64,000 bases of DNA from Kalmusia sp. IMI 367209 (GCA_027946365.1 JAPEUQ010000020.1:248001-312000); one strand, 5' to 3'; positions 11,694-22,330 are shown, counted from the first letter of the stretch. Made by a program: numbers and translations. Notes: generated by a model from the letters alone, not told the origin.

Positions 11694-11750
11694 CAAGGGG
11701 GACTCATGAACGGGCTGCCCCCCTGTTCAGCGCCACCAGCCTTGGCAAAA
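11694..11750 (+). repeat. Left terminal inverted repeat of the Tc1/mariner element
   Basis: Begins CAAGGGGGACTCATGAACGG directly after TA. It pairs with 13066-13124 on the opposite strand with about three substitutions and a length difference in a C/G run. Confidence 0.85.
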
Positions 11751-11876
11751 TGAGCTCGATTTTGAAGGCTTTTGTTTGAAGCTTTTTCTGCAGCTTTTTG
11801 CTTAGAGCTTTTATTTGAAGCTTTGTTTTGAAGCTTTTGCTTAGGACCTTTATTGTAGCTTTGTTTTCAAGCTGTT

Positions 11877-12989
11877 CTACCACTTTGTATGGCCACCTCC
11901 TGCAGCAATTACTGCTAAGCAGCGTTCCTTCATGTTCTCTACATACTTTTTAAAGTCTCCTACATCAAGCTTCTCCCATTCCTCAGTTGCGTAGCGTCTT
12001 ACCTCTTCTTTAGTCTTTGGAAACCTCTTTCCTATACGATATTTGAGAATCCGCCAAACGTTCTCAATAGGATTAAGATCTAGTGAATTAGAGGGCCAAT
12101 TCATTTGTAGAATTCCTAGTCTTTGATGAAGAGCTTTTGTAGCTCTTGCAGTATATGAAGAAGCTCCATCTTCCATAAGAATAGGAATAGAGACTTGCTG
12201 CTTAAAGTAGTGAATAATGGGTACAATCTCTCGACGATAGATGTCTCCATTTATATTCCCCCACTCTTTTTCAAAGACTACCATAGGTCCTTTATACTGG
12301 CTGGTAATACTACCCCAAATCATATAGGCAGAATAGCCTCGAAACTTAGGAACGCAGCAAGAAGGGAGATATTTCTCCTCAGCTCTACGAGTAACAAAGA
12401 CTTGCCCAGCAGAGCCATAAGCTATAGAACATTCATCTATCCATATAACTCGTGACCACTGTCATTCATTCCATCCTACATGGGTGTGAGCCCACTCTAA
12501 TCTAGCCCTCTTATACTCTTCTATAAGAAAAGGCTTCTCTGTTGCCACTCTTCTAAAGTATCTCTCCTTCTCAAACGCTGCTGCAAGAGTACGCTTGCAG
12601 GCTTGTATATTTTCAAGAGCAGCTATCTCATGGAGACAGAGCCTTCTATGATAGCCGTCAATCGTCGCTCGTTGAGTAAGGCGCTTGCGTAAAGGCGTAT
12701 CAAGGATAGGAGCCCTACCTTGAGGCTTCTTGGGCGTCTCAGGTAAAGCAATCGTACGGCGAACAGTAGAGCGAGGGATTTGAAGTTGAGAGCTGATTTC
12801 AGTGTAAGACCAGCCTGCGTAGTTGCGTAAAGTAAGGATCTCGATTCGTTGACGATAGGTTAAACGCCCTGCAGTTGCCTCACTAGATTTTGAGGCATCG
12901 CGCTCACGGATTCGATGCAGAGAAGGCATATTGTGTAGGTGCTGCGCAAAAAAGTTGCTGAGCAAAAAGCTAGAAAGCTGCTGAGTCAA
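11877..12989 (-). pseudogene. Tc1/mariner transposase (DDE_3 type) with one in-frame TGA
   Basis: Frames 12989-12462 and 12459-11877 are the same reading frame, separated only by a TGA at 12459-12461 (context VGWNE-stop-QWSRVIWIDE). The likely start is the Met at 12989 or the one at 12929 (MPSLHRIRERD). N-terminal: a helix-turn-helix (LTYRQRIEILTLRNYAGWSY..IPRSTVRRT). C-terminal: the catalytic triad with the first D in VIWIDECS, the second in PILMEDGASS, and an E in SLDLNPIENVW, spaced as in IS630/Tc1 enzymes. A single nonsense codon in an otherwise complete enzyme suggests recent inactivation, readthrough, or a TGG/CGA-to-TGA change of the sort repeat-induced point mutation makes. Confidence 0.85.
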
Positions 12990-13065
12990 AAGCTAGAAAG
13001 TCGCTGAGCAAAAATCTGCGCAAAAGGCTTCTGAGCAAAAAAAGCTGACTGGAAAACAGGTGTCC

Positions 13066-13124
13066 TTTTGCCAAGGTTGGTGGCGCTGAACAGGGGGGGG
13101 CAGCCCGTACATGAGTCCCCCTTG
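13066..13124 (-). repeat. Right terminal inverted repeat of the Tc1/mariner element
   Basis: Read on the minus strand it begins CAAGGGGGACTCATGTACGG and ends near CCTTGGCAAAAGG, mirroring the left end. It is followed by TA at 13125-13126. Confidence 0.85.
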
Positions 13125-13454
13125 TATGCAGCGCATCGTGTCTGTGCCCGTGCCGAGCCTAAGCGTCGCTTGATTAAGCGAGCTTTTAGCGTGGTGGGCT
13201 CAGCTAAGTCCACACACTCCCGTTCCTGCCTACGGACATCGCACTGTACATTGCATCGGCTTTTCGATCAGTATGTCCACGCACCCGTCTGCGCTCCCGC
13301 CAGCGCGTGAACTCCCTGAAGACTACTATTGGAAAGTATATGATCGCAATGATCACTTCCATATATATGATCGCAATTGCCTGCTGTGTTATGGAATCGT
13401 AGAGGGAGGGTTACTCGGTAAGCTATCGCTGATTCCCTAGGAATCGTACACCTA

Positions 13455-15245
13455 ATGTTAGCAGTGAATCCTGAAGGGGCGTCTATACGTCTGCTCGGAC
13501 ACAAGTCTTGCCCAAATCCAATTTGTCCAGCATGCAAGAGAAGACCTCTAGCTTTCCTTGCTCATAGATCCTGTGTGAGCATCTTGCTACGATCGATGCG
13601 CACGTTGGTCGTGAAAGAACTGCCGAAAATGCTTTGGAATCTTGGACTGGCCCTACATCCTACAGCACCACAACCTCCTTTCGTCGAGAATCAAAGTGGA
13701 GCACTGCATTCCTCTCTCTGTCCTGACACGCTCTCGAGGATCGCAACTACTTCCCCGTGCGAACGTCAAGACAGCAGCGTCCATGGTTTGATTAGTCAGC
13801 TAATTTCTCTCCCGGAAGAAATCCTCCAAATCATCGGCTCTTATATCAGACAAGACTGTTACATGCAGAAGACTCTGATTATCTTTGGAGATACCCGCCG
13901 TATATTGGAGGAGCTTGAGGTAAATCACGCTCGACGATTTTCTATTTCCAGTGAGGACACAGTATTCGCGACCTGGATGCACGTTGGTGGCACCGCATAT
14001 ATCACTGGACTTTACAATGAGCAAGTCGAGAACTCAATATTGATAAAGCCGGCCGATGCACAGCTCAAATTTGCTGTGATCTGGCTAAATGCTACTGGCA
14101 TCATCCGCGTGGAATTCTACTCCTCTCTCCATTCGATCGCTGCACGGTCATCTCAACCCAAATGGATTTATACCATCGCCTTATCGAATAGACTGTATAT
14201 TCAATCAAAGGTAATATAGTTCTAGATGAGATGTTTAATGTTCTAATTTTAATTATGATCAGGGCATGTTTCTCAGACATATTAGTAGTGTTGAAGAAGA
14301 ACAATGTCACATTCACTGGGACTGTTCGGAAGCGCTACTTCTTCAAGACCTTCGACTTACACACTCATTCAAAGAAAGTAAAGGTTTCTTTCATTACGTA
14401 CCGTTGCACAACGCAAAAGGTGTATCCTTTGCTTTTTACTGTGATCATCTTGCAGCTATTATAGGCTTTGGAAGTGGCGAGAATCATGGTGCTAGCTATC
14501 TAAAGGGCTACGATTGCGCTACATGGGTACACTGTCCGCTACGAAGCACGGAGAGAATCATGCAAGTCTGGGCTATTCAGGACAAGGACAAGATTCATAC
14601 ATGTGGCCGGAGAGCATTCATAGTAAGAAACTAGAACTTTTCCTTACGAGTAACTGACATTGTCAGATTCAAACTAGCTCGAAGGTTGTCTGGATGGGTG
14701 CCGATCTCGAAAGATTTCAATATCGCATGGATACGGAGCCGTTGTCACTGCGACCAGTCCGCGCGCTCTATTACAGTGCGTACGATAGACACAGCTCTAA
14801 GCGCTTAGTCGGTGCTATCAGTGAAGAAGATGGAGACGAAGAAAAGGGCGTTGTTACAGTACCGCCACACTGGCCGCGTTACCGTACACCTAAACCAATC
14901 CTGGGCCCAATCGACTACTCGGAATGGTTTTATTCAGAAGCATCCCTTGAATCAGTTGAGCGAGCTCGACTGTGCATCAGTGATGGTATTTGTATTGGTT
15001 TACGTCTATACTACAAGGATTATGACGTAACTCTGGGACAGTACAGACCAGACAAGGAATCGGCGGAATTCGTTGATAACCCTCAATGGGGCAGTTATCG
15101 AAAAATAGCAGAGAGCTCGGGTTATCAGATCACTCTCGGCCAGCATATGCCTACAGGCATTGATTCGAACATCTTTCACATGTCTGGTGTTATGTGTTGG
15201 TGGTTCGGAAGGAGGGGATCTGAGATTACCGTGGTCTCACAATGA
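13455..15245 (+). CDS. F-box-like fungal protein, three exons, 564 aa
   Basis: Exons are 13455-14210, 14263-14622 and 14667-15245. All junctions keep phase 0 with GTAATA and GTAAGA donors and CAG acceptors, giving 564 residues. An N-terminal cysteine cluster (C-P-N-P-I-C-P-A-C) at about residues 16-24 could bind a metal. An F-box-like helix (LISLPEEILQIIGSYI) lies near residue 115-130, and the rest is beta-rich without a named motif (VFATWMHVGGTAYITGLYNE; KWIYTIALSNRLY). F-box proteins usually recruit targets to SCF ubiquitin ligases. The C-terminal part resembles a lineage-specific fungal family seen with F-boxes, but I cannot name it. Unlike most neighbours it has no frame break. Start choice is uncertain because no conserved N-terminus guides it. 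Confidence 0.65.
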
Positions 15246-15249
15246 AAGA

Positions 15250-15880
15250 CCATGGGTTGATAAATGATCGCAGGCAGATAAACAATAATCAGGAATTCTG
15301 GAGCACCTTGAACGAGCACGAGCAATAAGGCAGGAGTGATAATGGTCAACATATGAACGTCATTCCGATTTTTGGTCAGGGTATAGAAAAGGCCGTTTCC
15401 CATTGCATTCTAAGAATTGATTATAAATCGACCCATGCCATAAGCTTGTACCATGAACAGTGGCTCTTCTTTGCACGAGTTACCTGTCACTGACCGTGAT
15501 GTTCAACCCGGCTATTCCACCGTGGCTATTCCACTAGAAAAGTCCAAAACGTCCTTACCAATCTCGAAAAGAAGTTGTGATCTCATTAAGGAATGAAGGC
15601 ATGGTGCCGAGTCAAATCCATGAGAATGTCGGTCAGAGAGCGACTGTGACTGCATAAGTGTATGGCTCTATTCGAAACATGGGTATAGTTTATCATAAGC
15701 AGCGAGGTAGTATAGCTTTCTTGGTGCCGATTGGTGATAATAGTAGCCATTCGATGACTTCGAGAATCCTGTTGATGCTGCTGATGCTGTCGATATTGTT
15801 GATGGCTTAGAGCCTTGAACAGGATAGTCATTGTTGTCCGTGGCGAGGTAGTATTTCTGTGCTAGGTTCGATTTTATGTA
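15250..15880. other. No gene seen
   Basis: Intergenic sequence between convergent genes. A short run of imperfect CTGATGCTG triplets at about 15770-15800 is the only structure I notice. Confidence 0.5.
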
Positions 15881-15883
15881 ATA

Positions 15884-16516
15884 CTAATCATCCGAAGCCT
15901 GGTAAGATGTGGTTGTAGAGGTTGTGGAGGTTGTGGGGGCTGCGGATGGCGTAGTGGAGGGTTGTACCGAGGTGGACTGTAAAATCCGTGGTTGGGCTGA
16001 TTGCTCCATTTCTGTGAATAGTTCGTGGAGGATTGTGGCGTCAGGGCCATCGGCATCATAATAGTTCCCATGCGTCATAGATGCAAACCGAATCTGCATC
16101 TGCTCATCACGCCAGCAGAGAAGGATTTGCGCCTCTGTTCCCACTACACAGATCCCGTACACTCGTTTGCAATTCACCCTGTGCAGTAGATGAGCTTCAC
16201 AAGCGTCAAAACACTGAGCTTCGACCGCTTGGTAGTCGTTTTCACCAGCCTTGGTTCTCTTCCCTTCAACGAAAGCAATGACAGAGAGCTCGTCTGTGCT
16301 GAAGTCGATTCTTCCGATACTGAAATCGACTCTGCGCAGTCGATCAGACGCTGCATCTGAAGGAGGCTTCTGGTGGCTAATGACGAAGTATTCTGCGCTG
16401 AAGTAAACCTTGGACAGCAGATGGTCCCAGAATGTGATGGTTTCATGCTCGAGACCAGTGTTTTGGGCAGCCTTACGATACAGAGCCTGCAGTGTGGGAG
16501 TTGTTAAGAGAGACAT
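15884..16516 (-). CDS. Small PD-(D/E)XK-like nuclease-fold protein, 210 aa
   Basis: One uninterrupted exon from the ATG at 16516 to the stop at 15884. The order is a helical N-terminus (LYRKAAQNTGLEHETITFWD), then RRVDFSIGRIDFST followed about ten residues later by VIAFVEGKRTKAG, then a helix QAVEAQCFDACEAHLL and a strand VYGICVVGTEAQILLC. An acidic residue in the first strand and E-x-K in the next is the restriction-endonuclease-like core, so D (in RIDFST), E and K (in VEGK) are candidate catalytic residues. The C-terminus is a low-complexity Ser/Thr/Pro tail. I recognise it as a fungal accessory family of unknown role; the nuclease assignment is inferred from the motif only. Confidence 0.6.
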   Translation of the reverse strand: MSLLTTPTLQALYRKAAQNTGLEHETITFWDHLLSKVYFSAEYFVISHQKPPSDAASDRLRRVDFSIGRIDFSTDELSVIAFVEGKRTKAGENDYQAVEAQCFDACEAHLLHRVNCKRVYGICVVGTEAQILLCWRDEQMQIRFASMTHGNYYDADGPDATILHELFTEMEQSAQPRILQSTSVQPSTTPSAAPTTSTTSTTTSYQASDD

Positions 16517-17383
16517 GTCGTATAGAGTCGCTCGGTGGGACTAGAGAAGATGTTGAGGAAAACCAAAGAGTTCGTGGGGAAGCATGCGTAAAAGCGCAAG
16601 ATGCCGTATGGCGCGCAGTTATATAGACTGCCATCCACCACCAGGGACGCTATTTCGTTTACCTCCCTGGCCTTTACCAACGGAGGCAAACGCAATGCTA
16701 TCGGGCTCAGCACAACGCACCCGTTTACTATTACCAAGCAACGGAGAGGTAATAGCCATGAACACTACCGATGCCAAACCTACGTCACGCCCTGCTAGTC
16801 GGCCACGCAGTCCGGCAGCATCTGAACGTAATCAACATAATCTACTCGGTCCCTCGAACCGCAGCTCTCACTGTAGATGCGGGATTGTGCACATTCCTAC
16901 AATCATGATGGGTCAATGGCCCTAAGCGATGACGTGTATAACCGAAGAGTAGTTTCCTGCCGCATATCCCAACCTGGACTGATAACGTGAAGTTTCCAAT
17001 CTATTAAGGTGAGAAAAGCCAGTTCATTTAGATCAATCTCACCAGCTAGTAGGCTAGAGATCTTACTTTAGATTCTCGTGGGGTGATTGCAATCTTGGAA
17101 ATATTTCCAGGCAACGACGAGTGAGGTAAGAAACATGAGTCGACCACACCGTAGTGTACTCTGCGTCGCAATAATTCGGTGCGTTTCTAAATTCGTGTTA
17201 AGAGTGATATATATGCATGATACTACTTCTCTATCAGACGGAGACTATATGTTCTGTCCAAACAACCTGTATATATCGTTACAGAACCACGAGGACAGAG
17301 TGTGAAGACTTTGCGAGGCGTGTCATAAGCCAGTGTCTATGGATCCCTACATGTACCAGTAAAGACCTCCGCCTTATTCGCTA
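16517..17383. other. No gene seen
   Basis: This contains the 5' flank of the minus-strand gene at 15884-16516. Open frames at about 16584-16925 are short, overlapping and compositionally unremarkable. Confidence 0.45.
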
Positions 17384-18178
17384 CTATTCTCCGCTGTTGA
17401 CGCCATCCGCCAAGCTCCCTAAGATCGGACCTAAGAAAGCGCCCCAATACCCAGTCTCCGCATCTTCATCGGCGGCATACTCCATAAGATTACCATACAG
17501 CCTGGCAACGCGTAACACGCCCTGTATAGAAGACGTGTCGAGGGAGGGCAGACTGGTGTCATTGCCAAGGATCGCGATGGCGCAGGACGACATGGATGCA
17601 TCCTGTGATAGATCAACGTTGTCGGGTTTGGATAAGTATGCATAATAGACTTTGTGCTCAGTACCGACGATGGTAATACCGGGTTCGATAAAGGTGCCGT
17701 GATCGGGAGGATGAGGGAGACCACCATTCACGAATGCCGACCATGCTAGCTCGGCCTTCTTACGCAGACTAGCCGCCATCCAGATGCTCATCTGAAGCTG
17801 TGCTTCTTGGAGGTTACCTGAAGGCGATTTGACCTCGATGCCGGTGAAGAGAGCAGCGGCTTCGGTGTAAGTGTCGGTCGTGTGGCTGATGGGAGCGTGG
17901 TGGAGGGTTTTGTAGAGGCTGGCATACGGAGGGTGCAGGTGTGAGTAGGAGAGGCAGAAGTCGGTTTTGCGGAAGATGGGGATGGGCTTAGAGGGACGGG
18001 GAGCGATGTTGGAGAGGTAGGCAGGCTGGATGGATTGCGATTGTCTATGTTGTGAGTATGTAGAGAAGATATGCAAAGTAGGAGTAATACATACACGCTT
18101 TCCATTCTGAACCGCCCGCGGCCGTATAAGATGATTGCGAGTTGGAGCAGCGGCGTCACAGCTTGGGAAAGAAAGCAG
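17384..18178 (-). pseudogene. PD-(D/E)XK nuclease-like gene, 5' part removed at a foldback element
   Basis: Minus strand. The last exon, 18044-17384, encodes QSQSIQPAYLSNIAP, the core D in RKTDFCLSYSH, then LFTGIEVKSPSG (E-x-K) and EAQLQMSIWMAASLRKKAEL, and ends GYWGAFLGPILGSLAD. An intron at 18094-18045 joins it to the end of the preceding exon (TPLLQLAIILYGRGRFRMESV), which breaks off at about 18178 where the foldback element begins. The exon joint and phase are the same as in the paralogues at 20.6-22.1 and 49.5-51.2 kb. Those have about 250 residues upstream of this joint; here they are absent. The catalytic D, E and K are retained although the gene is broken. Confidence 0.75.
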
Positions 18179-18396
18179 CGACGCAGCATGGAATGTCGGG
18201 TGCGGGCAGTTGGTGATGGGGAGGGGAGGGTGGTGTTGTTGGGCTGTTCCGAGACTGGCGTGTATATACCTAGATCCACTCAGCTCTTTTAGAGTCTGGC
18301 AGGTTAGGTATACACGCCAGTCTCGGAACAGCCCAACACCACCCTCCCTCCCCATCACCAACTGCCCGCACCCGACATTCCATGCTGCGTCGCCGC
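18175..18396 (-). mobile_element. Foldback/MITE element, copy 2
   Basis: The arms are GCAGCGACGCAGCATGGAAT... and its inverted complement ending ATTCCATGCTGCGTCGCCGC. The spacer AGATCCACTCAGCTCTTTTA is the reverse complement of the spacer in copies 1 and 3, so this copy lies in the opposite orientation. Arm differences inside the copy are limited to short indels in G-runs and a GTT repeat. Both arms share GTTGGGCTGTTCC and GGCGTGTATA, which other copies do not have. It sits in the second coding exon of the nuclease-like gene on the minus strand. Confidence 0.85.
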
Positions 18397-18485
18397 ATTA
18401 TCGGAGGAGGAATTGAGTAGGCTGCGGGGCAGGGTATTTCGACCGAATTGACACACGCTCCGCTGCGGAGCTGTCGACCGTAACG
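18397..18485 (+). repeat. Composite of two short segments found elsewhere in the window
   Basis: Positions 18437-18483 (TTCGACCGAATTGACAC.CGC then TCCGCTGCGGAGCT.TCGAC) match 21187-21232, inside exon 2 of the nuclease-like pseudogene, with about three differences. Positions 18397-18436, read on the minus strand (TACCCTGCCCC..GCAGCCTACTCAA), match 53046-53092. Either these are fragments of a nuclease-like gene or ends of an unidentified transposon. The pogo remnant starts about 160 bp downstream. Confidence 0.5.
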
Positions 18486-18639
18486 TGCCGAGACAGTCTG
18501 TGCGCGCGGACAGACAATGCGCGCTCAACACCAAAAACTCAGGCAACTTTTCGAGGCTGTAAAATTGCAACAATAGCTACTATCACGAGATCTTTTGGTG
18601 GAGAGCTCTATAAGGCTTATAAATTGATGCTAGCTAGTA

Positions 18640-19440
18640 AAACCACAAAAATCTAGTCGGCTTTTTGATGGCGCGCCCACTGCGCGAAATTTGAGGTGAA
18701 GCAGCCTCAGAAGCTTCAGCAGCATCTACAGCCTTCTGCGCAGCTTGTTTTTTTGTTGTAGCTTTTGTAGAAAGTCTTAAAGCTTTTTTCTTTGCTTTTC
18801 GGGCAATCTTTATGCGATCCTGAAGTTGTTTTTGAGCCTTACGAGCTTTTTGAGCAAGAGCTTTTTGAGCAAGAGCTTTTTAAGCTGCTACATCAGCCTT
18901 CTGCTTTCTTCTAGATGCAAGAGCCTGAGCTCTTATAACGCGCCTTTCTTGAAGTAATTTTTCTTTGAGCAGCTTGTTTGCCTTTCGAATTTCAGCTGCC
19001 TCTTTTTTTTTAAGCTGCAAATTTGCTTCTTGAGCTTCTTTTTCTTGTAGGTTCTTCCGCGCCTTTTGAACTTTGCTTGGTGACCAGAAAACTGCACCCC
19101 CATGATAAGTATGAGGCTCCTTAAGGGGTAAATTTTGGCGTTGGCTTTTGATTGCAAGAGCTTTTCATAGACCTTGATTTTTATACTTAGTAAGCTCTTT
19201 TTATACTATAATCTTATGGAAAGCTTAACTGATTTTCTTTGCCTTATTACTATCGCCAAACTCCGCAACAGCTTTTCTCTAGTCAGAAGCGCTAAGCTTA
19301 GAGCTTGAGCTTTCTCTTGATTCCTGATCAGGTAGGTTGTTATTTTTAAATTTTTTAAGGATAGTCTCTAGATCTAGGGGCGCAATGCCAGTTACTTTAA
19401 AAGCTTTTAAAATTAATGGCTAGCTTATAGATTTATTCGA
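18640..19440 (-). pseudogene. C-terminal remnant of a pogo/Fot-type transposase
   Basis: Read on the minus strand, the frame gives VTGIAPLDLETILKKFK, then GAVFWSPSKVQKARKNLQEK, followed by a long Lys/Ala/Glu-rich coiled-coil tail (KKKEAAEIRKANKLLKEKLL; ARKAKKKALRLSTKATTKK) ending near SGRAIKKPTRFL. A PSKV..AR motif plus a K/A/E-rich tail is typical of the C-terminus of fungal pogo-like DDE transposases. Several in-frame stops interrupt it, and the catalytic domain and CENP-B-like DNA-binding domain are missing. It is a dead fragment. Confidence 0.7.
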
Positions 19441-19499
19441 GGCGTTCGCGCTCACAACAAAACGCGTCAACTTTTCAACACGCGTTTTTTCAGTCAATA

Positions 19500-20110
19500 T
19501 GGAGCCTAGCGATGAATAGCATAGTAAACATCCGCCTGGGCGCCACCTCGCTGTTATCACTCGTGTTCATCGGACGTTGCTACACCTATCCCTGGTATGC
19601 ACCAATAAATACAACGAGTATTGCAGACGTGCAAGAGGCAGCTTTGGATACCGCACTAGTCGTGGCGGCCCACACCAAGACGTGCAGGGCTAAATGTTGG
19701 TTGCTGGCTGGTGGCTGCACCGGCGAGGGCGAATGGCGGAGCCTATATACTCAATCCTAAGATCCGGCCAGTCTTCCCGATCAGCGTGCCTGCTCTCGGT
19801 CTTGCTGTGCCTTTGCGATGCAGAGACCGGATTCTTCACCCGACCACAGGCTGCTGGCGCTTGATCTCAGTATTCATGAAGATGGCGGTCTCGTTGGCGA
19901 ACAAGGCGGTCTGATTGGAAGAGGGGACGGCCGTGCAGAATTTCGTGCGACGGAGCCTTTTCAGCGTGGTTCGGCAGAGATCAAGACCGACAACGTGGCC
20001 GATGCGTCTATCAAGGTGGCGGTAGAGTGTGTGGGTTTTAGAGAAGGGCACGAGCTCGGCGAATGAGATCTCGGTGGGCGTATTGAGAATCGTGTGAGCT
20101 CAAATGATGT
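19500..20110 (-). pseudogene. Fragment of a PD-(D/E)XK nuclease-like gene
   Basis: Minus strand. NTPTEISFAEL at about 20080 matches NTPTEISPAEL of the gene at 2.9-3.6 kb, including flanking intron-like sequence. The frame continues through SNQTALFANETAIFMNTEIK (E-x-K candidate) and is then broken by a TGA near 19840. A one-base change of frame would continue it (CIAKAQQDREQA). Further downstream LALHVLVWAATTS, in another frame, resembles the QL..W helix of the fold. It is a decayed C-terminal half of the same subfamily as the 2.9-kb gene, whose own C-terminal half is missing. Confidence 0.45.
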
Positions 20111-20559
20111 ATGATGTGATAATTTCTAGCACCGGCCAGTAGGTTGTCAAGGTCTTTTCTTGCTAGGAAAATAGAGGAAGTCGAGAAACTGGGCAACTAA
20201 GTAGCGTTGGAGCGCCAGTTGCGTGAAGAGCTGCGTTTGGCGGTGGTCCCACATTTGTAGAGCCACACGTTAACTGACTCAGCAATGGCACGTGAGCGAT
20301 TAATAGTGAGCAAGAGTGTCCGAGGTGTGTACCTAGACCCCTATCTCAACACTACGGATACGCTAGCAGGCGGTATGTTACTAAAACATCATAGCTGAAG
20401 TCAATAGAAGAAGCTTGTCTATTTGCCGAAGAGCGCCTCCCTAGCCGAGGGCACGTGATGCTCCACCAATCGGTGTGCCTCGGCTGTAATGCGCGTCAGT
20501 GCCAAGTCGTACAACAACAAAGCGCCCCGGCGTTAAACAACAGTCATCCACCAGTTCGC
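20111..20559. other. No gene seen; 5' flank of the following pseudogene
   Basis: No supported coding sequence. An upstream ATG at 20455 is in frame with the next gene, so its true start could lie there. Confidence 0.4.
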
Positions 20560-22075
20560 ATGCCTACAACGATGGTCTCAGGAAGTTCTTATGTAACTCA
20601 GCATGACCGCACCCGCGAGTGGGTTGATTCTGATTTTGGATTTTGCTCACCGCTCACTCCCCCACCCGACAACAACTCGAAGCCGCGTCCTTCCTTGAAG
20701 CGGAAGCGGAAGCGCGCTACGTCCCTCCTCGCGGCGCTCGCCTCTAACTCACATCGCAGCGAGAGTCTGAAGCGGCGAAGGACTGACGATACTGATGACG
20801 TTTAGCCTGGACAAAGCGCATCGCAGCTTGGAAGCGAAACTCCTCTGGCTCTGAACCAAAAGAATACTTTCAGCCCTTCCGCTAGTCGTGTTTCCTCGAG
20901 TCCGAAACGTTCATCGAGCCCGACGCGCGAGACGTCAATCATACTAAGAACTGCATACCCACCGGTGCTAGTAGAAAGCCTCAATGGCCTAAAGGAGGCA
21001 CCACCAGAGCACGCTGAACGACTTGGTGACCGGCTTGCCGAGGGCATAGACTTTGGCTTCATTCCTCAGGGCTTACAGGTACGTACTTGGGATTGACTAG
21101 ATTTTCGTAAGTCTGATTCTTATTTGTCTAGCCTGTCATCAAGAACGATCCTGAAGTGGGCCACCAAACCACCAAAACAACCGACTTCGACCGAATTGAC
21201 ACGCGCTCCGCTGCGGAGCTATCGACCGTATGGAATAAAGTCAAGAAGATCTTTCTGAATGCGCGCGATTGCAAAGATGGTGGCCGGGATGAGAATGCGT
21301 GGTGTGATGATGTGGTGCGACCTCTTGTTCATTTGGCAATGGAGTTGTACGGCAATAACAGATGGTGGTTCCAGAGTGTGTAAGTGCGCCGTTCTATGAT
21401 CCCTTTAACATATTGCTAATTTACTATGTCTAGTCAATCACAGTCTATTAATCCTCTCTACCTCTCCTCGATTGTAGCCCCCTCTTCAACCGACTCTGGA
21501 CGCCGCAAACTCATGGACCGCAAAATCGACTACGTCCTCTCATACTCACATCGCCACTCCGATATCTCGGCCCTCTACGGAAGACTAGATGCTGTAAATA
21601 ATAGGGAGATTGGACACACTCTCGATACATTCACAAAGCGGACCGCCCTCTTTTCTGGCTTCGAGGTCAAATCCGCATCCGGAGACCACACAGAGGCGGA
21701 GCTCCAGATGAGTATATGGATTGCCGCGTCCCTGCGCAAAAAGCAGGAACTTGCACAAATTACGCAACACCATTCGAACCAGCGATAATGGTTGAGCCGG
21801 CGCTAACTATCGTTGGACACGAGCATTCCGTCTACTACGCGTATCCGCGTGAGGATCTAGCGTTGGGGAGAGGTGGGGTGCATGTTCTAGGCCCGGACCT
21901 AGATCGGTTTGAAAGGCTAAGCACAGATTCCATACGTGGGATCTTTCGATTGCTTAAGTTATATGAGAATTTACTAACGTATGGAACGGACGAGAGGGAG
22001 GAAGGGTATTGGGGAGGGTTCTTTAGACCCATTCTAGATAAGCTAGCTGGCGCCTCGAAACATCAGCACCAATGA
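20560..22075 (+). pseudogene. PD-(D/E)XK nuclease-like gene with one nonsense codon and one frameshift
   Basis: Exons are 20560-21078, 21132-21379 and 21434-22075. The introns match those of the 49.5-kb paralogue in position and phase. The protein has a basic leader (KRKRKRATSLL), helical middle (RDENAWCDDVVRPLVHLAME), then nuclease core: D in RKIDYVLSYSH, E-V-K in LFSGFEVKSASG, and EAELQMSIWIAASLRKKQEL, ending YWGGFFRPILDKLAG. Two lesions: TAG at 20803-20805 where the intact paralogue reads ATG in the otherwise identical context GTT-xxx-CCTGG.CAAAGCGCA, and a frameshift near 21760 (ELAQIT then ATPFEPAIMVEP in another frame). The rest is well preserved, so inactivation looks recent. The catalytic residues remain. 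Confidence 0.85.
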
Positions 22076-22084
22076 GTCTTTTGT

Positions 22085-22262
22085 CTACGCCCGTTTTGAG
22101 CAACGGACCCTCCCATTCCTCTCGCCGAAAAAGACCACAGAATCATCGACGATACTTCGTCTGGCATTCGAGCAGGCGGAGAGATGGCGCGACACAACTG
22201 GAGATGGTGGTGGTGGGTCCCGTACTGCATGCTGTCCTCGACGTGTACGTGTTCTCCTCGTG
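22085..22262 (+). pseudogene. Shortened copy of exon 2 of the 2.9-kb nuclease-like gene
   Basis: AACGGACCCTCCC.TTC.TCTC, CACAGAATCATCGACGA, GAGATGGCGCGACACAACT and GCTGTCCTCGACGTGTACGT match 3343-3565 in order. Two internal blocks (about 25 and about 65 bp in the 2.9-kb copy) are missing. It starts only a few bases after the stop of the preceding pseudogene, so two subfamilies are fused end to end. Confidence 0.7.
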
Positions 22263-22330
22263 ATGAATTATGTTGAGAGATCTTTTGTTACTACTATACC
22301 GTAGATAAGTGTCGCTGATAGGTGAAGCAA

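Larger units (their letters stand above)
11694..13124 (-). mobile_element. Tc1/mariner-type DNA transposon, full length
   Basis: The element is 1,431 bp and flanked by TA dinucleotides (11692-11693 and 13125-13126), the usual target duplication of this superfamily. Terminal inverted repeats of about 57 bp start CAAGGGGGACTCATG at both ends and continue through CGGGCTGCC..CCTGTTCAGCGCCACCA. They differ at only a few bases, so insertion looks recent. Inside each end are arrays of related words (AGCAAAAAGCT-like), which may be subterminal transposase sites. One transposase gene lies on the minus strand with a single in-frame stop. Confidence 0.9.
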
